38,933 bases of DNA from 66-474 sp036278635 (GTDB lineage Bacteria > Pseudomonadota > Gammaproteobacteria > Xanthomonadales > Rhodanobacteraceae), in NCBI GenBank assembly GCA_036278635.1, contig DASUKQ010000070.1, positions 1-38,933 on the forward strand. The letters are read 5' to 3'. Below, one piece after another: positions 1 to 8,017 of the stretch. Made by a program: the position numbers and the translations under genes. The notes under the pieces were generated by a model that saw only the letters and a list, made by a program, of their open reading frames with translations, was not told the DNA's origin and did not search any database. Each line of letters begins with the position of its first letter. The first letter of the stretch is position 1.

Positions 1-387
1 ATGGCGCTGTTCCGCGAGCCAGGCGTGTTCAAGGCGGGCGCGGCGCTGCGGCCGGTGTCGGACTGGACGCGCTACAACCACGAGTACACGTCGAACATCC
101 TGAACGCCCCGGACATCGATCCGGAGGCCTACACCCGCTCCTCGCCGATCGAATTCGCCGAGGGCCTGGGCGACCACCTGCTGATCGCGCACGGCATGAT
201 CGACGACAACGTGTTCTTCAAGGACTCGGTGATGATGACCCAGAAGCTGATCGAACTGCGCAAGCGCAAGTGGGAGCTGGCGCCGTATCCGCTGGAACGC
301 CACGGCTTCGTCCACCCCGACAGCTGGTACGACGAATACCGCCGCATCCACGAACTGTTCACACGCTTCGTGAAACCGGTGCGATGA
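1..387 (+). CDS. S9 family (prolyl oligopeptidase/DPP IV-type) serine peptidase, C-terminal fragment
   Basis: This is the last 128 residues of a gene whose start lies left of the window; the ATG at base 1 is only the window edge. The visible part is the end of an alpha/beta-hydrolase peptidase domain. HGMIDDNV contains the expected catalytic Asp (first Asp, residue 68 here) and LERHGF the catalytic His (residue 101). Their 33-residue spacing is close to the 32 residues between Asp708 and His740 of human DPP IV. The nucleophile motif GxSxGG would lie just upstream of the visible MALFREP and cannot be seen. The family removes dipeptides or cleaves small peptides, usually in the periplasm or outside the cell in these bacteria. 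It converges with the polysaccharide export gene across a REP cluster. Its exact subfamily cannot be decided from this fragment. Confidence 0.9.
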   Translation: MALFREPGVFKAGAALRPVSDWTRYNHEYTSNILNAPDIDPEAYTRSSPIEFAEGLGDHLLIAHGMIDDNVFFKDSVMMTQKLIELRKRKWELAPYPLERHGFVHPDSWYDEYRRIHELFTRFVKPVR

Positions 388-396
388 AGCACGGAT

Positions 397-613
397 TCGC
401 GCGCAGGCGCGCTCCTACAAAAATTGTGCCCCATTGCGCTTCTCGTAGGAGCCGGCCTGCCGGCGATTGATGCCACGATCGCGCGCAGGCGCGCTCATAC
501 AAAAAGTTGTGGCAAGTTGCGCTTCTCGTAGGAGCCGACCGGCGCGTAGCGCCTGCTCCTTCTTTTGCCGGCGATCGATGCCACGGTCGCGCGCAGGCGC
601 GCTTGTACAAAAA
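397..613. repeat. Cluster of five GTAG-type REP palindromes in alternating orientation
   Basis: The gap between two convergent genes holds three near-identical copies of TCGCGCGCAGGCGCGC followed by a variable TCCTAC, TCATAC or TTGTAC and then AAAAA (397-423, 479-505, 587-613). Read on the minus strand, the first is GTAGGAGC followed by a GC-rich imperfect palindrome. Two elements in the other orientation also begin GTAGGAGCC (445-466 and 528-560). The elements alternate in direction and are embedded in a larger 80-100 bp unit beginning TTGCGCTTCTCGTAGGAGCC. A GTAG foot plus a short GC-rich stem is the known layout of REP elements mobilised by REP-associated tyrosine transposases (RAYTs), such as the GTAG elements of Stenotrophomonas. 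Position between converging 3' ends is typical. No RAYT gene is visible in the window. Confidence 0.75.
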
Positions 614-642
614 GCTGTGCCCAATTGCGACGAGCCTGACGA

Positions 643-1812
643 TCACGGATTGCGCTCAAGATAGTATTGCGACGCCGCAGCCGAATTGATCGCGCTGGTC
701 AGCGGCAGCAACTGCGTGAGGAAGCGGTTCCAGCGCGTGATGCCGGCTGTGGATGCGAACACGACGTCGCCCGGCTTCACCTTGAACTGGCCCGCAAGGG
801 CGAAGGCGACAACCGACTTCGCATCCAGCTCGTAAACCGTGGCCCTGGGGTTGCCTTGGCTCGACGTGTTGCGGATGACGTAAACCTTGCCCTGCGAGGT
901 CACCTGGTTCAGCCCCCCGGCGGCCCCGATCGCGCGCGTCAGCGAGACGGAAGCGGTACTGAACCGGATCGCGCGCGGACGATTCACTTCACCCATCACG
1001 TAGATTTCCTGGTGGGTGTTGTAAGGCAGGAAGACGCGATCGCCCGGTTTCAGGTAAATCTGCTTGGTGAGGCCGTTGCGCTCGAGGGCGTCGACATCGA
1101 GGTGGTAAACCTTGCCGCCGCGCGAGAGCGTCACGTTCGACAGGTTGGCCGTGGGATCGTCCACCACCGCCTTGCCCATCGCCTGGCCGAGCGTCAGCGG
1201 CACCGAGGTGATCGGTTGCGCCCCGGTCTTGTCGAACGCGCCTTCGAGCAGCACGTGCTGGCTGCCATAGTCGATCACGCTGACGTCCACCTGCGGATTC
1301 TTGAGGTACGAACCCAGCTTGCCCGCAAGGATCTGGCGCAGTTGCTCGACGGTCTTGCCCCCTGCCTGCACCTTGCCGGCGAACGGATAAAAAATCGTGC
1401 CGTCCGGTTGCACCACGCGACCGTTGGCAGCCGTCTGTTGCTGGTTGCCGGCCGGCGAAGTCAGTTCGGGATGGTTCCAGACCGTGATGTACAGCGTGTC
1501 GCCGGGTCCGATCTGGTAGGGCCGGGGGTGATAGTCGAGCAGTGGAGCAGGAATGGTCGCCTGCGGGTTCGATGCCTTCTGGGTCGCGATGACCTGCGGC
1601 GTGATCGGCACCAGGTTGACGTACCCCGGATTGGTGTCTTCGCTGCGGACATCGAGCGAAGCGTTCTGTCCGGGGATGCAGCCTGCCACGACGGCGCACG
1701 CGACGAGCGCGAGAAGGCAACGCAAGGCACCCGCGCTGCGTATCCGGGATGCGACATGCGCTGCAGCCACGCGGGGGGTCGTTCCATCGAGGATCCGCTG
1801 TGAAGGTTCCAT
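643..1812 (-). CDS. Outer-membrane polysaccharide export lipoprotein (Wza/GumB family)
   Basis: A 389-residue protein expected to form the outer-membrane channel through which surface polysaccharide leaves the cell. A hydrophobic N-terminal segment ends in VVAGC, a lipobox with the acylated Cys at residue 45. Next come a polysaccharide-export domain (YQIGPGDTLYITVWNHPEL), an SLBB-like segment (LLEGAFDKTGAQPI) and a second SLBB-like segment (IYVMGEVNRPRAIRF, AIGAAGGLNQ). Length matches Wza/GumB proteins. The ATG at 1812 is preferred because AAGGTG lies 9 bases upstream; a GTG four codons earlier lacks a ribosome site. The gene diverges from the Wzc-like kinase, its normal partner, across 0.8 kb, so the two are probably co-controlled rather than in one operon as in gum. 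Nothing looks damaged. Confidence 0.93.
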   Translation of the reverse strand: MEPSQRILDGTTPRVAAAHVASRIRSAGALRCLLALVACAVVAGCIPGQNASLDVRSEDTNPGYVNLVPITPQVIATQKASNPQATIPAPLLDYHPRPYQIGPGDTLYITVWNHPELTSPAGNQQQTAANGRVVQPDGTIFYPFAGKVQAGGKTVEQLRQILAGKLGSYLKNPQVDVSVIDYGSQHVLLEGAFDKTGAQPITSVPLTLGQAMGKAVVDDPTANLSNVTLSRGGKVYHLDVDALERNGLTKQIYLKPGDRVFLPYNTHQEIYVMGEVNRPRAIRFSTASVSLTRAIGAAGGLNQVTSQGKVYVIRNTSSQGNPRATVYELDAKSVVAFALAGQFKVKPGDVVFASTAGITRWNRFLTQLLPLTSAINSAAASQYYLERNP

Positions 1813-2616
1813 GCTCGAAATCACCTTGAAGGGAGGAGTGCGTGCGCAACGCGCAAAACGCCGCCGGCACAGACGATCGGATCACCAACGCGACGCGGTA
1901 CTTGATGCGCGCGGCGGATTCGTGACGTGGCGCTCCGACGCCAAGCGTCGACGGCCCCGCCCACGGCAGGAACGGCGCGGTGTCCAAAGCACCGCAGGCG
2001 ATGCCGACACGTGCACCGCAGCACGATGGGATGCGTTGTCATGCCGCCGCGATGTCGCGGACAGTAGGCCATGTCGATCCGGTCGTGTCCAGCGCGTGGA
2101 AACAGTGCGTTTGCCTCCCGTTTTGCAAGTCGTCGACGCTTGCCGTCGAAATGCCGTGACAAGTTTTTGTAAGCGTTCGCCTTTTGTGCATGTTTAGGTC
2201 GCTGTCTGTTTTCTGAATGCGAAAAACGTTTCGCGTTCGTGTGGCGTTCGTGATGGATGTGTTCAGCGCGCCATTGCAAGAATCACAAGCTTGAAGTTGC
2301 CAGACAGCGGCGTGCAGCGCTTGCCAACGGATGCTGGCGGATCACCCACCGTCCGCATCCGGATGGATTCCCGGAGGGACGCCGACGCCCCGCGGGTGTC
2401 GAGCAACGACCGCACGACGTTGTCCACCGAGCGACGACCGGATGAAATCGCACGCGCGCAACCGGAACGCGCCTCAACCAGCGTTGCAGGCACGTTCCCT
2501 TCTTCGCCATTCCGCGTTCCTCATCCGCGTTCGGTGTTCCTGTTCATCGGCCCGGACGGGCCTGGATGCATTGCATGACACCCACAAGACGACTTGAACA
2601 TCCGCAAAACGCCCTG
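1813..2616. other. Long divergent intergenic region of the polysaccharide locus
   Basis: About 800 bases separate the divergent wza-like and wzc-like genes. I see no convincing gene; the open frames here lack homology signals and ribosome sites. Bases 2160-2240 are locally less GC-rich. They include a perfect inverted repeat GCGAAA-AACG-TTTCGC at 2219-2234 with an 8-base AAACGTTT core, a possible regulator site. No clear -35/-10 pair was identified. The region should hold both promoters of the locus. Confidence 0.5.
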
Positions 2617-4848
2617 ATGGACGCCTCCCCGCTGCCGCCGCCCGCAGCCGGGCCATCCGGCGACGAGATCGATGTGCGCGCCATGCTCGGCACGCTGCTC
2701 GACCACAAGCGCTTGATCGTCACGGTAACCGCGATCTTTTTCCTGCTCGGGCTCGCCTACGCCTTCTTGTCCACGCCGGTCTACCGGGCCACCGCGCTGC
2801 TGCAGGTCGAACAGGCACCGGTGCTGCCGGGCATCGCGGCGGTCGAGCAGGCGGTGGGGGCATCCAACAATCCCGAAGCCAGCGACGCGGCGTCGATCCT
2901 CACTTCGTATTCGGTGGTCAAGCACGCGGTCGATGCGCTCAACTTGAACATCGACGTCTCGCCCTACCGGATTCCCCTGCTGGGAAGTCTTGCCGCGCGA
3001 CTGTACACACCGGCGAAACCGGGCGACGTAGCCAGGCCGTGGTCGGGACTGGCCACTTATGACTGGGGCGGCTCGACCCTGAGCGTCAAAAAGCTGGAGG
3101 TGCCGCACGATTTGCTCGGCAAGGACCTGACCCTGATCGCCGGAAAGGATGGCGCGTACACGCTTTGGGAGGACAGCGCGATCCCGCTGCAGCGGGGGCA
3201 ACTGTTGTTGCGCGGACAAGTCGGGCAGCCCGCGAAGCAGTCCGGCATCAGCATGCTGGTGACCGGCATGCACGCCAATCCCGGAATGCATTTCCACGTC
3301 AGGCGCGACAACGAAGCGTCGACCGTCTCGGGGCTTCGGGCCTCGATCGAAGCCCAGCCGACCCGGCAGGATTCCAACGTCATCGTCCTGAGCCTGAACA
3401 GCGCCAGCCCGCGGTTGGCAGTCCATGTGCTGGACCACGTCACCCAGGCGTTCCTCGACCAGAACGTGGGACGCAACTCGGCGCAGGCGGCCAACAGCCT
3501 GAAGTTCGTCCGCAAGCAACTGCCGGTCGTGAAGAAGCGGCTGGAAGACGCGCAGGCGGCACTCAACGCGTTCCAGATCAAGGCGCATTCGGTCAACGTG
3601 CCGATGCAGACACAAAGCCTGCTCACCCAGATCGACGACATCGACAGCAATCTGCGGCGACTCGAGACGCAGCGCATCGAGGCGGCGCGGTTGTACACGC
3701 CGCAGCACCCGGCCTACAAGGCCATCGTGAACCAGATTGCGATGTTGCGCGCGCACAAGGCCGACATGCGCAAGCAGATGTCGACCATGCCGGACACGCA
3801 ACGCGAATTGCTGCGCCTGAACGGCGACGTGCACGTGCTCGACACGACGTACACGGGCCTGCTCAACGAGGCGCAGCAACTGGAAATCGCGCAGGCAGGC
3901 GCGGTCGGCACCACCCGCATCGTGGACCAACCCACCGTCGACATCACCCATCCGGCGAAGCCGAAGAAGCTCATGGCGGTGGTAGGCAGCACCGTTGCCG
4001 GTGCCGTGTTCGCGGTGGCGTTCGTGTTCCTGCGGCAGTTGTTCAAGCGGGGCGTGGAGGACCCGGCCGAGATCGAACAATTGGGGCTGCCGGTCTACAC
4101 CGCCATTCCCCTGAGCGAGCAGCAACTCGCGCTGTCGCAGCGCAGGACGCACCTGTTCGCACGAAAGCGACAGCGCCTGCTCGCACTGTCCGCGCCCGCG
4201 GACCTCGCCGCGGAAGCCTTGCGAAGCCTGCGCACCAGCCTGTACTTCACTTCGCCCGACGCGACCGACAACCGCATCATGATCTGCGGTTCCAGCCCCA
4301 ATGCCGGCAAGACCTTCGTCTCGGCAAATCTCGCGGCGATCAACGCGCAAGCGGGCCAACGCGTCCTGCTGATCGACGCCAACATGCGCGACGGCAAACT
4401 GCACACCATCGTCGGAGGGCGGGCGGACAACGGCCTGTCGGAACTGCTTGCCGACCAGATCATCTTCGAGGAGTCGATCCGTCCCGTCGATGATGTCGAC
4501 AACCTCGATTTCATTCCAAGTGGCAGGAAGCCGTCCAACCCGTCGGAACTGTTGATGCGGCCGAGTTTCGCTGCGCTGCTGCGGCGGGTCTCCCAGCAAT
4601 ACGACCTCATCGTGATCGACAGCCCGCCGATCCTCTCGGTCACCGACGCGACGATCATCGGCCACCACGTCGGCACCAGCCTGCTGGTGGTGCGGTTCGG
4701 ACTCAACCAGTCGCGGGAAGTCGAACTCGCGATGCAGCGCTTCGGCCAGAGCGGCGTCCACATCAAGGGCGTCGTGTTCAACGGCACGGAAAAGCGCAAC
4801 GGCGGACCCTCCGTCTACGATTACCACGGGTACGGGGCCACCGCATGA
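2617..4848 (+). CDS. Wzc/GumC-type chain-length determinant with bacterial tyrosine kinase domain
   Basis: An inner-membrane co-polymerase of about 743 residues that would control chain length and couple to the outer-membrane exporter. An N-terminal Wzz domain begins with a transmembrane helix (RLIVTVTAIFFLLGLAYAFL). A periplasmic region with coiled-coil character follows, then a second helix (LMAVVGSTVAGAVFAVAFVF) and a cytoplasmic BY-kinase. Walker A is SSPNAGKT (Lys565), Walker A' is LLIDANMRDGKLH (Asp587) and Walker B is LIVIDSPP (Asp668). A short C-terminal tyrosine cluster YDYHGY (Tyr734, 736, 739) is the expected autophosphorylation site. The start is uncertain: in-frame ATGs at 2566 and 2575 are possible, none with a strong ribosome site. 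I chose 2617 because family members begin shortly before the Wzz domain. It is the first gene of the rightward cluster. Confidence 0.93.
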   Translation: MDASPLPPPAAGPSGDEIDVRAMLGTLLDHKRLIVTVTAIFFLLGLAYAFLSTPVYRATALLQVEQAPVLPGIAAVEQAVGASNNPEASDAASILTSYSVVKHAVDALNLNIDVSPYRIPLLGSLAARLYTPAKPGDVARPWSGLATYDWGGSTLSVKKLEVPHDLLGKDLTLIAGKDGAYTLWEDSAIPLQRGQLLLRGQVGQPAKQSGISMLVTGMHANPGMHFHVRRDNEASTVSGLRASIEAQPTRQDSNVIVLSLNSASPRLAVHVLDHVTQAFLDQNVGRNSAQAANSLKFVRKQLPVVKKRLEDAQAALNAFQIKAHSVNVPMQTQSLLTQIDDIDSNLRRLETQRIEAARLYTPQHPAYKAIVNQIAMLRAHKADMRKQMSTMPDTQRELLRLNGDVHVLDTTYTGLLNEAQQLEIAQAGAVGTTRIVDQPTVDITHPAKPKKLMAVVGSTVAGAVFAVAFVFLRQLFKRGVEDPAEIEQLGLPVYTAIPLSEQQLALSQRRTHLFARKRQRLLALSAPADLAAEALRSLRTSLYFTSPDATDNRIMICGSSPNAGKTFVSANLAAINAQAGQRVLLIDANMRDGKLHTIVGGRADNGLSELLADQIIFEESIRPVDDVDNLDFIPSGRKPSNPSELLMRPSFAALLRRVSQQYDLIVIDSPPILSVTDATIIGHHVGTSLLVVRFGLNQSREVELAMQRFGQSGVHIKGVVFNGTEKRNGGPSVYDYHGYGATA

Positions 4849-4902
4849 TGCGATCCCCGTCCCACTGCGAATCCGTGACACGGCGGTCCCGGAGCGCGAC
4901 CG

Positions 4903-6267
4903 ATGCAGCCTGAGGCAACCGGGATGCCCCACGCGACCGCCGATTCCCGCGGTCCGGTCGAGTTCGCGTCGGCGTTGCGCCTGCTGCGGCGGGGCGCGTC
5001 CGGCGCACTGCTGGTCCAGGTCGGCGGCGCGGGCCTCAGCCTGGTCATCAACGTGCTGCTGGCGCGCCTGCTGGGAAAGTCGCAATACGGCGTTTACGCC
5101 TACGCGCTGTCGTGGGTGAGCGTCCTCGCGGTGCTGGCGTTGCTCGGCCAGAGCAGCAGCGTCGTGCGCTTCGTTCCCGTCTACCTGCAACGCCGCGAAT
5201 GGGGCCGGCTGCGCGGGTTGCGGAGGGGCGCGAGCCTGATCGTGCTCGCCTCGAGCATCGCGATCATGCTGGTCGGCGGAGGCGTGGTTTTCGCGTTGCG
5301 CGGGCAGCTCGACGACGGTGTGGCGCGCACCCTGCTGGCGAGCTTCCTGTTGCTGCCGCTGCTGGCGCAGCTCGGGTTGAACGGCGGATTTTTCCGCGGC
5401 CACAAGCAGGCCGTCAATGCCGGCGCCTACAACAGCCTGGTACGCCCGATCCTCTTCATCTCGCTGGTCCTGGTCCTGGCCGTACCGCTGGGACTGCGGT
5501 TGACCGCGCCCGCGGTGATGCTGGCCAACGTCGTCGCGGCGCTGGCAGCGGTCGCCTGCTCGGAATGGCGGCTGACACGCGCATGGCCCGCTGCCGCGAA
5601 ACGTGTCGCAGCCGCCTACGACGTCGGTGCCTGGCTCAAGCTGGGCCGCCAGCTTTTCCTGCTGGCGACGATCGGCATCGTGTCCAACCGCGTTGATGTG
5701 CTGATCCTCGGCGGATTCGCCGGCGCCGACGAGGTGGGTCCGTACTACGCGGCGGTGCGGCTTGGGGCGCTTGCGCTGTATGGCCTTACCGCCGTCAACA
5801 CAATACTCGCGCCGATGATCGCCGAAAGCTACGCGGCCAAAGACCACGCCACGCTGGACAGGCTGGTACGCCATGCGGCCAAGTTGACCTTCATCGTCAC
5901 CGCCGCGGTGACGCTGGCGCTCGCGATCGCCGGGCCGTGGATCCTCGGATTGTTCGGGAAGGGTTTTGCCGAAGTCGCGTACGTTCCGCTGCTCATCATC
6001 CTAGGCGGGCAGTGCGTCAGCGCCGCCGCCGGACCGGTCGGCTTCCTGATGACGATGACGCGCTACGAGCGCCAGGCCTCGTGGTTCATGGGCTTCGGCG
6101 CCGGGTTGAACGTGTTGTTGAGCCTTGCGCTGATTCCGCGATTCGGCCTGATCGGCGCGGCGATCGCATCGGCCTCGGGAATCGTGGCGTGGAACCTTTC
6201 CGCGCTGCTGTTCGTGCGCACCCGGCTCGACGTCAATCCCACCGTGCTTCGCCTGCCCGGAAAATGA
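4903..6267 (+). CDS. Wzx-type polysaccharide flippase (MATE/MOP superfamily)
   Basis: A 454-residue polytopic protein, almost entirely hydrophobic helices, resembling lipid-linked oligosaccharide translocases. Early residues include LLVQVGGAGLSLVINVLLAR and LGKSQYGVYAYALSWVSVLA, the amphipathic first-helix and GxYxYALS signature usual in O-antigen/EPS flippases. A second half (GPYYAAVRLGALALYGLTAVN) resembles the repeated helical bundle. Its role would be to flip the undecaprenyl-diphosphate-linked repeat to the periplasm. The ATG at 4903 has GGAG eight bases upstream. It lies 54 bases after the kinase gene and its stop overlaps the next start (ATGA), so it is translationally coupled to the sulfotransferase. 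Substrate cannot be read from the sequence. Confidence 0.9.
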   Translation: MQPEATGMPHATADSRGPVEFASALRLLRRGASGALLVQVGGAGLSLVINVLLARLLGKSQYGVYAYALSWVSVLAVLALLGQSSSVVRFVPVYLQRREWGRLRGLRRGASLIVLASSIAIMLVGGGVVFALRGQLDDGVARTLLASFLLLPLLAQLGLNGGFFRGHKQAVNAGAYNSLVRPILFISLVLVLAVPLGLRLTAPAVMLANVVAALAAVACSEWRLTRAWPAAAKRVAAAYDVGAWLKLGRQLFLLATIGIVSNRVDVLILGGFAGADEVGPYYAAVRLGALALYGLTAVNTILAPMIAESYAAKDHATLDRLVRHAAKLTFIVTAAVTLALAIAGPWILGLFGKGFAEVAYVPLLIILGGQCVSAAAGPVGFLMTMTRYERQASWFMGFGAGLNVLLSLALIPRFGLIGAAIASASGIVAWNLSALLFVRTRLDVNPTVLRLPGK

Positions 6268-7235
6268 CGATGGCCTTGCCGAACTTCTTCCTGGTTGGCG
6301 CACCCAAATGCGGAACCACCGCACTGGCCACGTACCTGCGCGCGCATCCGCAAGTATTCATGTGCCGGCCGAAAGAGCCGCATTACTTCGCCCTCGATTT
6401 CCCCGCGTACCGCCACGTCACGCAGTGGGCGGATTACGCGTCGCTGTTCGCGGAAGCCGGGGAAGCCCACCGGGCCATCGGCGAGGCCTCCGTCCTGTAC
6501 CTGTATTCGCGGGTCGCGATCGCCGAGCTGCACGGGAAATTCCCGGACGCGCGGCTGCTGGTGATGTTGCGCAACCCCGTCGACATGGCGATTTCGATGC
6601 ACGCGCAGATGCTGTGGACGTGCGACGAGAACGTCGCCGACTTCGACCGTGCCTGGGCGCTGTGCGCGGATCGCCGCGCCGGCAACAACGTGCCGCGGCA
6701 GTGTCGCGATCCCAAGGCGCTGCTGTACGACCGCGTGCCCCTGCTCGGCGACCAGTTGCGCCGCCTGCTCGGGATCGTCCCGCGTGCGCAGGTCGGCTGG
6801 TGGTTCTTCGACGACCTGATGGCCGACCCGGGCCACGTCTATCGCGAGGTGCTGTCGTTTCTCGGCGTGCCGGACGACGGGCGCCGCGAGTTCCCCCGGA
6901 TCAACACCCGCAAGCACGCCCGCTCGCGAATACTTGGGCTGTGCACGCAGAAGATGCCGCACCGGTTGTCGTCCGCGGCCATGCAACTCAAGCACGGCCT
7001 GGGCATCCAGCGCTGGGGGGTGCTGGACGCGCTGCGGCGTGCGAACGTGAAGTCGCGCCCGGGCAACAAGATGCAGCCGGCCATGCGAAATGCACTGCAG
7101 CGCCATTTCGCATCCGACGTCCACCTGCTGGAAGACATCACCGGACGCGATCTCGGGCACTGGCTGGGCAGCGGGCACGCGACGCGCGTGGGCGCCGCCA
7201 CCCCGCGCGTGCGGGACGACGCCCCAGTCGTCTGA
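6264..7235 (+). CDS. PAPS-dependent sulfotransferase
   Basis: A 323-residue cytosolic-type sulfotransferase. The 5'-phosphosulfate loop is near the N-terminus (VGAPKCGTTAL, residues 11-21). The 3'-phosphate-binding motif is LRNPVDMAISMHAQM, with Arg103 and Ser111. These are the two cofactor signatures of the superfamily that transfers sulfate from PAPS to hydroxyl or amino groups. Length fits the carbohydrate-type branch. The start ATG overlaps the flippase stop; an alternative ATG lies at 6270. Its position beside the flippase and glycosyltransferases suggests that a sugar of the exported polymer is sulfated. A lipid or small-molecule substrate is also possible. No PAPS-synthesis genes (cysD/N/C) are in the window. 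Confidence 0.88.
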   Translation: MTMALPNFFLVGAPKCGTTALATYLRAHPQVFMCRPKEPHYFALDFPAYRHVTQWADYASLFAEAGEAHRAIGEASVLYLYSRVAIAELHGKFPDARLLVMLRNPVDMAISMHAQMLWTCDENVADFDRAWALCADRRAGNNVPRQCRDPKALLYDRVPLLGDQLRRLLGIVPRAQVGWWFFDDLMADPGHVYREVLSFLGVPDDGRREFPRINTRKHARSRILGLCTQKMPHRLSSAAMQLKHGLGIQRWGVLDALRRANVKSRPGNKMQPAMRNALQRHFASDVHLLEDITGRDLGHWLGSGHATRVGAATPRVRDDAPVV

Positions 7236-7269
7236 ATTTCAGTCATGCCACCGGATTGAGGATCGATCG

Positions 7270-7968
7270 ATGGACCAGGAAAAAATCTGGGATTACTACC
7301 AGGGGAAAGGCATCCATACGTTCGACGGAAATGCCGCACGCCTGAAGTTCCTGGCGCGCCAGCTCTCCCCCGCTGACGGGAACGTGCTCAACATCGGCGT
7401 CGGCAACGGCTATCTCGAGGAGATGATTCGTGCCCGGCGGGCGCACGAAGTCCATTCGCTCGATCCCAGCGAGATCGCGATCGCGCGGCTCCGCACGGAA
7501 ATCGGCATGGATGCCGAACACGCGAAGGTCGGATATTCGCAAGCCATTCCGTTCCCGGACGACTGGTTCGACGTGGTCATCATGTCCGAGGTCGTGGAAC
7601 ACCTCGAAGACGACGTGATCGCCGATACCCTGCGCGAGATCACGCGGGTGCTCAGGCCCCGCGGACGTTATCTCGGGACCGTCCCCGCGGATGAAAAGCT
7701 CGACGCACACCAGGTCGTATGCCCCAAATGCGGCGAGGTATTCCATCCGGTGGGACACGTCCAGTCCTTCAGCAGGGAGCGTCTTTCGAGGCTGCTCGAA
7801 CGCGACTTCCAGGAAGTGACCGTCAAGCACGTCTATCTCGTCGGTTGGCAAATGCTCAACTGGAAGGGGAGACTGAAGTGGCTGGTCAAGAAAGGCCTGC
7901 TGTACGCGGGCGTGACGGGCGCGGGCCAGAATCTCTACTTCGAAGCCGCGCGGCGGGGCTCGCGATGA
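7270..7968 (+). CDS. SAM-dependent class I methyltransferase with CxxC-H-H insert
   Basis: A 232-residue Rossmann-fold methyltransferase. Motif I is VLNIGVGNGYLEEM (about residues 39-52), the acidic strand-2 end is SLDPSEIA, and the strand-4 region is VVIMSEVVEHLEDD. This is the pattern of small-molecule or sugar O-methyltransferases. An insert CPKCGEVFHPVGH (Cys151, Cys154, His159, His163) looks like a zinc knuckle. GAGG lies eight bases before the ATG. It sits 34 bases after the sulfotransferase. The target is probably a sugar hydroxyl or a terminal group of the surface polymer, inferred only from context. Confidence 0.9.
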   Translation: MDQEKIWDYYQGKGIHTFDGNAARLKFLARQLSPADGNVLNIGVGNGYLEEMIRARRAHEVHSLDPSEIAIARLRTEIGMDAEHAKVGYSQAIPFPDDWFDVVIMSEVVEHLEDDVIADTLREITRVLRPRGRYLGTVPADEKLDAHQVVCPKCGEVFHPVGHVQSFSRERLSRLLERDFQEVTVKHVYLVGWQMLNWKGRLKWLVKKGLLYAGVTGAGQNLYFEAARRGSR

Positions 7969-8017
7969 TGTCGCGATGCTTCCCTCCGTGTTCCAGGCCG
8001 GCCGCAGGCAGGGTCCG

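Noticed and set aside
397..613. CRISPR-like appearance of three spaced repeats
   Set aside because: The repeats are self-palindromic, alternate with reversed elements and differ at their ends; spacers are themselves repeats and no cas gene is visible. They fit REP elements.
1821..2279. A 152-residue minus-strand frame in the wza/wzc intergenic region
   Set aside because: Arg/His-rich with no motif, no ribosome site and likely overlap with promoters; could not be supported as a gene.
2521..5874. A 1117-residue open frame on the minus strand opposite the Wzc-like kinase and the flippase
   Set aside because: It is antisense to two genes with complete family motifs, is rich in Arg, Gln, His and Asp, and has no domain signature. 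It is a GC-driven shadow frame.
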